64,000 nucleotides of DNA, taken from assembly GCF_905220415.1 (NCBI RefSeq), contig NC_059558.1, positions 4,290,501 through 4,354,500 on the forward strand, written 5' to 3'. This document shows, one piece after another, positions 46,801-57,100 of this stretch (position 1 is its first letter; every line of letters starts with the position of its first letter). Both the position numbers and the translations under genes were made by a program. The DNA is from Colias croceus (taxonomy: Eukaryota > Arthropoda > Insecta > Lepidoptera > Pieridae). Below the pieces are notes generated by a model. That model searched no databases. It was not told the origin of the DNA and saw nothing but the letters and a program-made list of their open reading frames with translations.

Positions 46801-49800
46801 CTAGAAAGAACAAATTAAAGTTAAACACATTCAAAATAATAGTTACAGTGAGGTGATTAAAGTTACAGAAAAGTTTCCAAATTTGTTTTCTGTTTCTCAT
46901 GTTTAAAAGCAATTTATTTATTTATCTATGATAATAAAAAATGGAATGGGGCAGAAATTTCTTGATGCTTTATCACCATACTAAATTTTCGTCCGCGTTT
47001 TTGAAGAAAATGCGCAAAGTTCCCGTTCCTGTGGGATTTCCGGGATAACAAGTAGCCTATGTTTTATTCTGGGTCTTCAGCTACCTACATAGCAAATTTC
47101 ATGGTATCGGTTCAGCAGTATTTGCGTGAATGAGTAACAAACATCCATCCAATCATCCAGTCTCAGAAACTTTCGCATTTATTATATTAGTAGGATAAAC
47201 AGTGCCCAACCAGCAAAGATGTCCTAAAATACACCACAACACAAAAATTACGCTGGTATAATATATGTTATAAAACTTTAATGCTATAATATTTATATTT
47301 CAAGACCGTCTGGACCGATTTTTATGTCTTTGATTTATTAGATTTGTCTCCGTCCCGAATAGCGACATTACTTTTACAACATCCAAACCATTACAAACAA
47401 CTAGTACCTATCTACATAAAATATGGTAGAATATTCTCTCTGGTAAATTTCATTATTTACTTTTTTTATTTGCACAATAATGATTCACACCTGTATTTTT
47501 TAATAAGTGATATAGATCTTCATTATTTTGCAGTCAACATCCAAAAAGGAAGAGGTTCTTTCGACTATATTTTTTTTGTGTTTGTTACGTCAGAACATTC
47601 AACTCGATTAACCGATTTAAATGTTTATTTATTTAAAAGGTATCCCCCGTATGATTCTATTGTATATAAAATTATTTCAATTTTAAGGCACTTTAGTTTT
47701 TGAATTTATATTTTTGGTTTTATGGCATTCAAATGCTTTATACGCCCCGGAATGGCGCGAAAGGATGCGGGTTCGAGCCCCGCCTCGTGATCGAATTTTT
47801 TCTATTCTTTATAAATTTATAGTTTAGTTTTTGTTAAAAATCATTATGCTACAAATTCAATAACAATATCTACTAATACTTACAATTTCCTTCAACGCAT
47901 TGGACGCATGGTGCGACAAATTGCGCATATGCGTAGAATACGTGGCCGCCGTCAAACTGTCTAGGGTCGTGGTCTCCGGGAATCCCTCGCAGTTCACAAT
48001 GATAGTACCAACTACGTTACCATTTTCATTTATTCGCGTCATTGTGTTGGTAGCGAGCGGCCCCTGTTAAAAGATTATTTTTTTCAATAGCTACTTAGCC
48101 GCTTAGTTGTTTATATAAACAGATTTATGTAAACAATACTTCAATATGGTCCGAGATGTTTATCCATTAAAATATTACATAGGTACTGAGATTTCTAAGA
48201 AATGTCGGAAGAAATAGTAAATATTTATGATGAAACGATTACTTAGACATACTATGCAAATTTCGCTTTAAAGGCAATAAGTTTTGATATGTTTAGACTA
48301 CACCATGCAGTCTAGACGTAGAAATGTTCACTAAGCTATAATATTACAATCTACCGATTCCTTTTTAAATCGATACCACATTAATATATTATTGAATCAT
48401 TCATTCTACGAGGAAACAAGAATATTTTCCCAACAACAATTCCTTGATTATTCATTCACATTTTCTTATCTTATTTACTTAAGTCTTAATTTAACATTTT
48501 ATTTAACCATAGCACCTTCAGTACCACGAAGCTTGATGAATTGAGGTCACGAAATTGCATAATAAAATGTTTACGATACTTTTAATCGCTTCCAGTATTA
48601 CCATTTTTGAGTACTTACCATAAAATTCTGCGCTATTTCCATGATTTAATACTAAAAAAACACCTCGGAGCTCAATAAAGCAACAAAGTTTAATAACTTA
48701 CGAAAACGCTTTTGACTCTGTCAGATTTTATAATTAATTTCTTCTTTCATGCTGTATTTCATGTCAAATTAAGAAAAAAACATTCAACCAGGAATATTTA
48801 GAAATTTATGAGCAAAAAATAGAAAAGCCTTTTGTTGTAAATCAGAGAGAAAGAAAACTAGTTTATTTGCGCGTATATAGTCTAATTGCGCGTTTCCACC
48901 TGCAAGTAGACTTGCAAGTTGCTGTCAGACAGACTGTCGGACATTTCTCGCGGAAGTTTTCTTGCAGGTGGAAACGCGGCCTTAGATTCCAGCCACAGAA
49001 CAATTCCAGCACACACATTTTAACTACAGAAAAAAAGTATCTAATTATTTATTTACAGATATTCAGCTCCGGGTCAGCAACGGTGATATGTCGTTAGAAG
49101 CAGAGGAAGATGTAAAGAAAACATGTCAAAAGACACGAGAGATGGCAAATATGCGATGCGACCTTGAAGAAGTTACAACGCCGCTGCCGAAGAATTGGAA
49201 AGATAACATCGACCACAATTGTTTGAGCATTAAAGGCAGTGTAGGTTAACAATAATTATAAGTACTTTTGCTTATTTTCAATTCAGATATACATCTAAAC
49301 TTGGAGACTTGTATTTTTTTCTGAAGTTTATACTTTAAAGAGGACTCGATATTTTTCAATTGGGTCTATTCTGTGTTCTATTTTATCAAGGTAAGGTTTT
49401 GTTTCAAATGAAATACTCAAAAAAATAGCTTAGTACCAATCCAGAGTTATGTTTGACAAAATAATAGTTTGAATATAACTTCATACCAATCCCACCCGTC
49501 TTCCTTACAATAAAGATAATATAAACACGTGATATAAGCTTTAATATAGTACCTATTTTCTTTTTTTATTATTTAACGCGAGTATATTATATCCCCGTGA
49601 CTTCGCTAACTGGAAAGTATGCGAAATGTTGTGATAATAATAATATTATACTGAATAAATCGCAATTAAAATCCGTTAATATCTTAATTTTGAATCCAAT
49701 TTCCTTACAGTTACCACTTCTCCAACCCGGTTGGTCTCCTTTACACATAGCGGTGTCTTGTGCACGACGTCATTGCACACGACTCCTCTTGGCAGCTGGA

Positions 49801-52800
49801 GCGAACCCCAATATATGTGATGAGATTGGTCGCACCCCGTTTGACGTCGTGGGCTCAGCGTATTATCATAATGAAGAAATAAACTCGGAGTAGTAAGATA
49901 TCTATTAAAAACTAACATTGAATATTTTTCACAAAAAGCAATTTATTTATTACTTTTCTATAAAATAATTTCAGTTTCACAGAAGTCATTAAAATGCTAT
50001 TCCTTGCTGGGGGAAGACACAATACCATGAAACCTAATGGTTTAAACGGAATAGATACCCCTCTTCATGTAGCCGTTGAATTAGAAAATATAGAAAGCAT
50101 TAAAGATCTAATCGGTAATGGAGCATCAGTCAATTGTTTGAATAATGATGGTCTAACTCCTTTACATCTGTGTGTTAAAAGACGATTAGAAGAACCGTTA
50201 CAGGTAATACTTAAATACCCAAAGTTTGAATATCGAGATGTATATAGATTTATAAAATTTGGTTTGAATAATTCCAGATATTAGCTAACTATCCCTACAT
50301 CGATGCCGATCCACTCTCTGCTCTTGTAGATGTAAAAGACAAAGATGGTCACACAGTATTACAGACTGCTGTAGAAGATGCTTGGGTCCCTGGTGTCTGC
50401 ATTGCTCTAGAAGCTGGAGCAGATGTCACTCTTAGCGTATGGTTTTACTTCTGGAACAAATGTTAGCAGAATTTTTCAATATATTTGTTATTATAAAATA
50501 TTCCAATTTACTTTTTTTTCCAGGCAAATGATGGAGAAACCCCACTCCACGCCGCTGCTGATTTAGGCAATCTAGACGTACTAATGGAAATTCTTAGCGT
50601 AGCAAAAAAGCAAAATATTGTCGATTGTCAAAATGAAGAAGGCGAAACCCCATTGTTTAAAGCAATTATAAACGGACATGCAGAATGTGTAAATGCATTG
50701 CTTGAACAAGGAGCCTCAATCAAAATAGAATTACCTGGCAATGTTAATGTTTTACATGTTGCAGCAGAATATAACCATTTTGAAATATTGAAATTATTAT
50801 TAGAACATAACGATGGTGAGGCAATTGATATGATAAATTCATTAACAGCTGGTGACAGAAGAGGTTTTGGTCCGGTTCACTTTGCAGTCGCAAACAATAG
50901 CGTACCTTGTTTCGAATTATTATTAGGGAAAAACGCAGATATTCGGTTAAGAACTACAAGTAGTCCCCACTTCTCATCCACACCATTACATATAGCTGCG
51001 GTAAAAAATTTCATAGACATAGCAAGTTTTATTGTAAAATATGATAAAACAACTATTTTTGAAGTAAACTGTAAAGGGTGGTATCCTCTCCACACTGCAA
51101 GCCATCATGGAAGTAGAGACGTTATAGCTCTACTACTCCAAGAAGGAGCGGATTTATCAGGATATACGGATGGCCCTAAAAAGTATAGAAGAACGGCTAT
51201 CGATATGATTTTAAATAATTTATCAAAGCCGACCGAATTTATGGAACAAGTTTTTGATTCGTATATCACTTCAAATTCCCAAAACTTCCAAGAAGCGAGT
51301 TGTGAAATCATCGTAGATTACAGAATATTAATGCCTACAATTTGTGAAATGAAACAGATGAAAGTTATCGAAGCTCTCCTCAAAACGGGAAACAGATATG
51401 GCCAAAGAAAGCTATTGCTTCACCCGCTTTTAGAAAGTTTCCTCTATTTAAAATGGAAAGCTCTGTTACCCTTTTTCTACACAATAATTGCAGTATATGC
51501 CTTTTTTGTTTTCTCACTCACTACTTTTTCGATTTCCATTTTCTTTTATAAAGACACGAAACAGCACCCACCTCAATTTCTCAATCCAGGAGTTTGGGAA
51601 AAAATTTTAATTTTCTCAGTTTGCTTGATAATAATACAGGTAAGATCGTGAGAGTAGACAGTTTTTTACAGATAATATACACATCTTGCTATAATTTTCA
51701 AATATATTTTTACAGGAATTGCTATACATTAACAAAAAAAGCACAAGATATTTTAATCAGGTGGAAACATGGAATAAAATTGGCTCCATAATCCTTGGTT
51801 TTATTCTTCCGCCGGCAAATCTTATTTCTGAAGGTGCCGACTGGTCAAGACATATTGCGACTTTGGCTTTACTTTTGTCTTGGATACAGCTTATGTTTTT
51901 GCTCTCAAGATTTCCAAATTGGGGCTACTACGTCCTCATGTTTGGAAAGGTCGCAGGGAATGTCATAAAGGTTAGTATTTACAATCAACTAAATACATGG
52001 ATAATTTTGTATAACGAGGAAGATTATTGATATATTTTCTTTTTTCAGATTCTTTTGACTTTTGCCTTCTTGGTGATCGGATTTTCATTAAGTTTCATGA
52101 TACAATTCCGTTCTCAAATACCATTTGAAAGTCCGTGGGCGTCTTTTGTCAAGACAGTAGTAATGATGACGTCAGAATTCGATTACGAAGCCTTGTTTGA
52201 TAAGGAACATTCAGAAACATTAGCGACATCCTTTATAATAGTCCGCTTAATCTTCTTAGTATTTCTTATATTGGCCGCTATTGTTCTAATGAATTTAATG
52301 GTCGGTGTGGCCGTCAGTGATATAAATGATCTAGAAATATTAGGAAATATAAATAGGCTAGCAAAACAAGTAGATTTCCTTTCAACGTTAGACAATTTGG
52401 TATACAACAAATTCTTTACTTTTATTTTACCTACACGGCTGAACGAGAAAATAAGACAGAGAAGGAGAGTTATGAATATGTTCACCATACATCCTGGTAA
52501 GCCGAGGTGGAAATATTACAAAACATTACCTTCATATCTAAAAGATTCTATATTAAATATGGCGCAGAAACAAAAGAAAATCAAAGAGCAAGAAACAAAT
52601 TTAGAAGAATTTAAAAATAAGATAAACGAAATGCACGATGCAATCACTAAGCTTGACAAGAAACAAAACGAACAAATCTATACTGTTAGATCGGAGAAAG
52701 CATTGTTCCCTAAAATGAAGTTCGACGAAGTTCTGAAGCGACTAGATGATTTAGATGAAGGTTTAGATAAAGTTAAGGAAAGAGTAACTGATAACACGGA

Positions 52801-52912
52801 GGCATCAAAACGTCCCATTGAAGAAATGACTATGAAAGTAGATCAACTCTCTTTCGAAATAGAAAATATCAAATTGTTTTTGATTCGACTAGAAAGTAAA
52901 CTTGATAGATGA
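43806..52912 (+). CDS. TRPA-subfamily ankyrin-repeat cation channel, copy A (pyrexia-like)
   Basis: The exons are 43806-43815 (candidate start), 44105-44198, 45321-45515, 45888-46105, 49059-49240, 49711-49892, 49975-50203, 50278-50436, 50524-51639, 51716-51970 and 52049-52912. Phases agree throughout and give 1167 residues. After a short acidic N-terminus come roughly a dozen ankyrin repeats (about residues 100-700; TPLHLAAYAGN-type motifs). S1 and S2 are at the end of the 1116-bp exon, S3-S4 in the 255-bp exon (SWIQLMFLLSRFPNWGYYVL), and S5, pore loop (VVMMTSEFDYEALF) and S6 (AAIVLMNLMVGVAVSDI) in the last exon. A coiled coil of about 110 residues ends the protein. Such channels are plasma-membrane tetramers gated by heat or chemicals in sensory cells. 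The TRPA fold is certain; the pyrexia assignment is from remembered similarity and is less sure. A roadblock gene lies in intron 4 on the other strand. Confidence 0.85.
44105..44198 (+). CDS. Copy A exon 2: acidic N-terminal segment
   Basis: VEQGIPESPENEPLLNPANG followed by RPLPQQQPVF, with phase 1 in and phase 2 out. The acceptor is attttccag and the donor gtaaag. It aligns in position and phase with 54805-54907 of copy B (both start VE-G-PE). Confidence 0.72.
44199..45320 (+). other. Intron 2 of channel copy A
   Basis: A 1.1-kb intron holding a repeat at 44292-44495 whose inner arms cgtgacaacgt and acgttgtcacg are inverted. The remainder is AT-rich without visible features. Confidence 0.6.
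45321..45515 (+). CDS. Copy A exon 3: linker into first ankyrin helix
   Basis: 195 bp; ends RRLRRLNTELLEAIDAHDVE then EAE. That terminal part is nearly the same in copy B, whereas the first 40 codons differ. Confidence 0.82.
45888..46105 (+). CDS. Copy A exon 4: ankyrin repeats 1-2
   Basis: 218 bp, the same length as in copy B. It encodes LLKSGANPNATCRLDNVSAC through GRTPLHLAAYAGNARQMAIL, two ankyrin units. The roadblock gene sits in the intron that follows. Confidence 0.9.
46633..46638 (-). terminator. Polyadenylation signal of the roadblock gene
   Basis: AATAAA on the minus strand, 57 bp after the stop. Confidence 0.5.
46696..46800 (-). CDS. Roadblock gene exon 3: second half of LC7 domain
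   Basis: 34 codons plus TAG, DVTDELMVLRLVSKKTEAVV then APDHEFHLIVVMRN, matching the L-(F/V)-LR-(I/L)-(R/V)-(S)-KK-E-(M/V)-VAPD pattern of the family. Acceptor tttctag. Confidence 0.88.
   Translation of the reverse strand, partial: DVTDELMVLRLVSKKTEAVVAPDHEFHLIVVMRN
46696..48642 (-). CDS. Dynein light chain, roadblock/LC7 type, nested in channel intron
   Basis: Three minus-strand exons, 48642-48619, 48063-47884 and 46800-46696, with gtaagt donors, ag acceptors and phase 0 throughout, give a complete 102-residue protein. It opens MEIAQNFM. Residues 16-102 match the roadblock/LC7 fold: TRINENGNVVGTIIVNCEG, FPETTTLDSLTAATYSTHMR, then a helix and the DVTDELMVLRLVSKKTEAVV strand pair, ending LIVVMRN and TAG. 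Roadblock chains (DYNLRB; robl in Drosophila) are 96-100-residue homodimers that bind the dynein intermediate chain, so the length fits. The gene lies wholly inside intron 4 of the channel and is transcribed against it. Because it has its own introns it is not a fresh retrocopy. A minus-strand AATAAA is at 46638-46633. The first exon, of eight codons, is the least certain part. Confidence 0.85.
46980..47195 (-). mobile_element. Helitron-like element, inverted
   Basis: Contains gttcccgttcctgtgggatt then tccgggata and ends actttcgcatttattatatt then agtagga. It lies between roadblock exons 2 and 3. Confidence 0.6.
47767..47801 (+). other. tRNA-like 3' fragment (T arm and T-run)
   Basis: A perfect 5-bp T stem (gcggg/cccgc) encloses ttcgagc, making a good B box (GGTTCGAGCCC). 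It is followed by a 7-nt stretch and a run of six T. The matching 5' acceptor strand and D arm are not found in the 70 bp upstream, so this is a tRNA pseudogene or a tRNA-derived SINE piece. Confidence 0.5.
47884..48063 (-). CDS. Roadblock gene exon 2: first half of LC7 domain
   Basis: 60 codons, GPLATNTMTRINENGNVVGT to SNALKEI, with the conserved V-G-(T/I)-IIVN-EG-P core. Acceptor ttttaacag, donor gtaagt. Confidence 0.87.
48619..48642 (-). CDS. Roadblock gene exon 1 (candidate)
   Basis: Eight codons from an ATG in aaatcATGg context to a perfect gtaagt donor; phase 0 fits the next exon. An alternative start is the Met in exon 2 at 48042. Confidence 0.6.
48885..48982. mobile_element. Small MITE with gcgtttccacctgcaag ends
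   Basis: The left end gcgtttccacctgcaag is mirrored by the right end cttgcaggtggaaacgc. About 100 bp, no coding. Confidence 0.75.
49059..49240 (+). CDS. Copy A exon 5: spacer between ankyrin repeats
   Basis: 182 bp. It encodes a charged helical insert (SLEAEEDVKKTCQKTREMAN) and a LPKNWKDNIDHNCLSIKGS segment. Same length as in copy B. Confidence 0.85.
49241..49710 (+). other. Intron 5 of channel copy A
   Basis: A 470-bp AT-rich GT-AG intron; nothing else seen. Confidence 0.7.
49711..49892 (+). CDS. Copy A exon 6: ankyrin repeat
   Basis: 182 bp. LPLLQPGWSPLHIAVSCARR, HCTRLLLAAGANPNICDEIG and on to VVGSAYYHNEE. The donor gtaaga follows a split Tyr codon. Confidence 0.9.
49975..50203 (+). CDS. 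Copy A exon 7: ankyrin repeats
   Basis: 229 bp. FTEVIKMLFLAGGRHNTMKP, then DTPLHVAVELENIESIKDLI and LTPLHLCVKRRLEEPLQ. Same length as copy B. Confidence 0.9.
50278..50436 (+). CDS. Copy A exon 8: ankyrin repeat
   Basis: 159 bp in phase 0. ILANYPYIDADPLSALVDVK, then DKDGHTVLQTAVEDAWVPGV and LEAGADVTLS. Confidence 0.9.
50524..51639 (+). CDS. Copy A exon 9: ankyrin repeats and S1-S2
   Basis: 1116 bp in phase 0. Six or so ankyrin units (GETPLHAAADLG, GETPLFKAIINGHAE, NVLHVAAEYNHFEIL, GFGPVHFAVANN, STPLHIAAVKN, GWYPLHTASHHGSRD), a linker, then S1 (LLPFFYTIIAVYAFFVFSLT) and S2 (ILIFSVCLIIIQ). Confidence 0.95.
51716..51970 (+). CDS. Copy A exon 10: S3-S4
   Basis: 255 bp in phase 0. ELLYINKKSTRYFNQVETWN, S3 (IGSIILGFILPPANLI) and S4 (HIATLALLLSWIQLMFLLSR), ending VAGNVIK. 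Confidence 0.95.
52049..52912 (+). CDS. Copy A exon 11: S5, pore, S6 and coiled coil
   Basis: 864 bp including TGA. ILLTFAFLVIGFSLSFMIQF (S5), the pore loop with MMTSEFDYE, S6, then a charged C-terminal coiled coil with regular Leu/Ile/Met spacing. A polyadenylation signal lies 4 bp past the stop. Confidence 0.95.
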   Translation: MLLTFAFLVIGFSLSFMIQFRSQIPFESPWASFVKTVVMMTSEFDYEALFDKEHSETLATSFIIVRLIFLVFLILAAIVLMNLMVGVAVSDINDLEILGNINRLAKQVDFLSTLDNLVYNKFFTFILPTRLNEKIRQRRRVMNMFTIHPGKPRWKYYKTLPSYLKDSILNMAQKQKKIKEQETNLEEFKNKINEMHDAITKLDKKQNEQIYTVRSEKALFPKMKFDEVLKRLDDLDEGLDKVKERVTDNTEASKRPIEEMTMKVDQLSFEIENIKLFLIRLESKLDR

Positions 52913-52915
52913 AAC

Positions 52916-52921
52916 AATAAA
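52916..52921 (+). terminator. Polyadenylation signal, channel copy A
   Basis: AATAAA four bases after the TGA, followed by a T-rich run. It would make a very short 3' UTR unless a later signal is used. Confidence 0.5.
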
Positions 52922-54096
52922 AGTATTCTATTTTTTTCTTACGCTTTTTATTTCATTGTTTATTTTGGTAGCAACAATAATTGTAAGCAGCATACAATAC
53001 TCAAGCTAGAAATTTAAATGTAATTACTTCACAAACTAAATAATGTAGGCAACTCAATGAAAATATACATAATATGTGTGTTGCGGAATTGAATATGTAA
53101 TTAATAAACCAAGGAAGCTGTTGTACAGGGCGCAAAAATTAAATATCAAATTATTAATTGATATGGGTCGTGAACTAAACTGACCCATGAATTATATGTG
53201 CATATATTATCAATCAACATAGGTAAAGTCACTCTATAGAGAAATTGACCCATATAATATACTAGCTTACCGCCCGCGGCTTCGCCCGCTCTCTCTAAAA
53301 CGATTTGAGATTTAAACTATCCTATCTCTCAAGTTGGATCGAACTGCACATGGTGTGCGAATTTTATTATAATCTGTTAAGTGGTTTAGGAGTCCATTGA
53401 GAACAAACATTGTGACACGAGATTTATATATATTAAGATTATATTATTAAAGAACAATAGAAAAGTATCATCAAAAGAAGAAAAATAATTACCACTATAC
53501 CCAAACTATACCAATTACCAACCATAATCCGCAACAAATCTTACATTATCATCGTCACTACATAGTATCGCTTTCTCTGTCCCTATGTTCCTATGCATGC
53601 TTAAATCTTTAAAACTACGCAACGGAATTTGATGCGGTTTTTTTAATAGATACAGTACTTCAAGAGGAAGGTTTTACATATAATATGTATAATTTATTAG
53701 GTTTTAGACTAAGAATGCTAGTCGGAAATAAACCAAATTAGACGCAAGCTATTTAATTGTATAAAGGTTTTCAAAACCTGTAGACACATATTATAATGCC
53801 TTAGTAAGGCATAATATAATTGCTAAATATGACCTTCACTGTAACGATCTCGCACTCAGATTTTGTTTGCATTGTTAGTCAGAAGATAACCATCGCCGAT
53901 ATAAATCGTGTGATGAAATTATAAATAACTCAAACAATGTACGCATTTTTATCGTTATAACAGTGTTTTATGCAATTTTAATAGTATATATTTTTATCTG
54001 TTAAGTGATTGAGTGCCTTGTTGAGTGCTATTAAGGTGTGATTTGTAAACTGTTTTTGGTTAATATCATGTAATAACGTGAGTAATAGTAATCAAA
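52922..54096. other. Spacer between the two channel copies
   Basis: About 1.2 kb. It holds two Helitron-like pieces: an inverted one starting tactagcttaccgcccgcgg at 53265-53430, and the acaaagtcgctt-type subfamily (here tatcgctttctctgtcccta) at 53555-53710. The promoter of copy B should lie in the remaining part, but I cannot point to a clear TATA or initiator. Confidence 0.6.
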
Positions 54097-54121
54097 ATGT
54101 TTTCCTCGTTATTTTGTAAAG
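54097..54121 (+). CDS. Copy B candidate initiating exon with GC donor
   Basis: ATG in atcaaaATGt context (a good insect start) encodes MFSSLFCK plus one base. The exon would end AAG followed by gcgagt, which fits the GC-AG intron consensus. The trailing base gives Asp-Val-Glu with the next exon, as in copy A. A strong gtgagt donor also lies at 54078 but has no useful start upstream. Confidence 0.45.
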
Positions 54122-57100
54122 GCGAGTGTATTTCATTTATTATATTATTCAGTTGTAACTATTAAGTTTACTTTAATTTGAAACTTTTCGTCTTGATACT
54201 TTAGAACTTAAAATGAAGGTTTTTATTATTAGAGTCTAATATTGATTTTTACTCTCTTTCTTTTACTGAAGTAAGTAGTAGTAGTTTAGATCATGAGTAA
54301 ATTGTAAAATGGAGTCTACAAAATTGTATGAAATGTGCATTTTAAAATATTCAAGACAAATATGTGAATTATTACTTAAGCGTTATTGATAAATACGTAA
54401 AATGATTTGGAATATTTATATATTATTACTAGATGAGGGAAAAAATATTTTTTTCATAAAATAATAAATTCACTTATAAAAATTCTGAGTAAATGTTTCC
54501 CACTTTACCGTTCTCCACGTGGTTGCCTGGCAGAGATCGCTGCTTAGAGATAAGTTCGCCAATTGTGCTACATCTTCCTGGTACCATATTTTTTTATTTT
54601 TTTTTTTTGTTTTCTTTATTTAATTATGGTGTGCAATAACGGGTAATAAAATAAATAGAGATCAAAATTATCCAAACCAATCCAGACATTTTCGAGCTTT
54701 AGCGAAACAAATGCACAGAACTTTCTACATTTAGTTATACATAATATTATTAAAGCACTAAGTATTAATATTACATAATATTAATGATTTTCTACATATT
54801 CCAGACGTAGAAAAAGGACTTCCCGAACAGGATATTTCTCCCTTACTAGTCGTTCCATCTCTTGAAGATGGAAGAGAATCGCATACACATAAAAATAATA
54901 AATACCGGTAATTTACAAGAATTTATGAATTTAGAACTTGCATTGTAAACTAGCTATTCACGTTTTTCGACTGTTTTTAGTTTTTTGCTTTGTTACATCT
55001 GAACTTTTTACTGGGTGAATCGATTTTGATAATTTTTTTCTTGAAAGCTGGTGCCTGCCATGTGGTCTTATTTTTTAGATATTATAACAATTTTAAGGAG
55101 GTTTTTAATTTATTATGATATTATATTTTTGTTACAATTCGAAGCAATATCATCTGAATTATATTACAGAAAAACCGACGACAACAACATGTTGCTAAAG
55201 CTGAAAATCCAATCACCAGAATTTGAAACATGTCTACCAGACATGACTCCAATACCAGACACTGCTGGATCCATAACGAAGAATATCAGAAGGAATGAGA
55301 GAAGGCTGTTAAGACTTAACACAGATTTACTGGAAGCGATAGAAGCTTATAATGTAGAGGAAGTTGAAAAGTAAGTAATTTGATATGTTTTGTTACCTAC
55401 CCATAATATAAACCAATCAGGTTGTAGTCCTACTACATTAAAAAAAAGAAGAGTCAAAAGTTCTTGACATATTATTTTACTACATTGAAAAAAGTAGAAC
55501 CTAGTAGTTTACACTAATACTACGTTCTAATTAGTAATTAGTATAGTTACATAGATCGATAAAAAGTTTGACATCATATGTATAACTACATATTTATTTT
55601 ATAATTATTAAACTTAACTTTTAATACGTGATTATACATTTTCTATGAAACTTTTTTCGCAAATTTTCCACCTGAAACCTAACGCGCTACTACTTTCTGT
55701 TGACTGTCGTATATTTAACTTCGCGTCTAGTTTTTATAAACAAACATCACCACGTCTAAACAATCTCGCTAACGATCTCGCTAACGATCTCGATCTAAAC
55801 CGATCTCGGAAACGCAACAATATCGTAGATACAAAAAGGTATATTTAGTTCATCATTTATCATGACCTCACAATTCTAATATACACATTAGTATTATTAC
55901 TTTTTCACTTGTAGGTACATGTATATTAGATTGTATATTAGATACGTGTTATTATAACAAGGAAAATAAGGAAACAATTTTTTCTTTATTAAAAACTGTT
56001 ATTAAATGCAATATCGAAGGAAGCAATTTTTGATATCGTCGTCATAGAATGAGGGGTAAAAAGTGTACATGCGTTCAATTGATTTTTCATTTCAAGTATG
56101 AGTTGAGGGGTAATCCATAAAAGTATAATATTATCGTTAAAATCATCCAAGTATTGATTAGGATAACACCCTGAATTTTCCAAGCCTAAAATTTACATCC
56201 ATCATGCCTTGCTGGTACTATTGATTTTCATTCTTCTTATATTTTAAGGTTATAACGTCGCGTCGTTGTTCTTACTATAATACCTAACTAAAGTACATAA
56301 CTATTATACAATATAGGTACATGACTCAACATGAATTCAACCAAGACAAGGAAAGTCAATGACCCTAACGTGTCAAAACGTGCCAAATATTATATTTTGC
56401 AAATTCAGCTTATAAAGAAATCCTTTTTACATTGAATTTAAATACAAACGATGTTTCTTGGATTAGATTATTTGTTTGCAAAAACACCTATGCGTCACAA
56501 AATATCGCAGAAAATGCTATCCTTAATTTTGTAAGTACTTACTACAAAAATATCACAGATTACTAAATAGTTATCTGCTAAAATAATCAACAGACTCCTC
56601 AAAGAAGGCGCCAATCCAAATGTAACCTGCCGTGCTGAACTGGTATCAGCCTGCCATCTAGCCGCATTAACTGGTGGTGATGCACTAAGCCTACTCAACA
56701 AATATGGTGCTGAGAAGAATAGACTGGATAAATATGGTAGAACACCCTTGCACCTGGCTGCATATGCGGGGAATGCACGACAAATGGCTATACTGCTGGA
56801 CTTTCCTGAAGGTATTTTTAATATAGCTAATCGGTAATCTTCATATTATAGTATAGATAGAGAATTTATAGTAGATTTGTTTCATCAATTAAATAATTAT
56901 GATATACTAGCTGTGCTCCGCGGTTTTACCCGCAGTGCTCCGTTCCTTTTGTTCTTAGTGAGATGATAATATTATATAGTCTTCCTCGATGAATCGGCTA
57001 TCTAACACCGAAAGAATTTTTCAAATCGGACCAGTAGTTCCCGAGATTAACGCATTCAACAAACAAATAAACTCTTCAGCTTTATAATATTAGTATAGAT

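Larger units (their letters stand above)
46106..49058 (+). other. Intron 4 of channel copy A, hosting another gene
   Basis: A 2953-bp intron, against 893 bp in copy B. It contains the roadblock gene on the minus strand, an inverted Helitron-like copy (46980-47195), a tRNA-like fragment (47767-47801) and a MITE (48885-48982). The 119-codon plus frame at 47344-47703 has no recognisable domain. Confidence 0.8.

Noticed and set aside
47344..47703. 119-codon plus-strand frame inside channel intron 4
   Set aside because: Phe/Tyr/Ile-rich AT-driven frame with no domain; it lies between roadblock exons and does not fit channel phases.
55051..55169. Upstream extension of channel copy B exon 3 (MPAMWSYFLDII...)
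   Set aside because: It crosses a good acceptor at 55169, is absent from copy A, and exon 2 (54805-54907) joins in frame instead.
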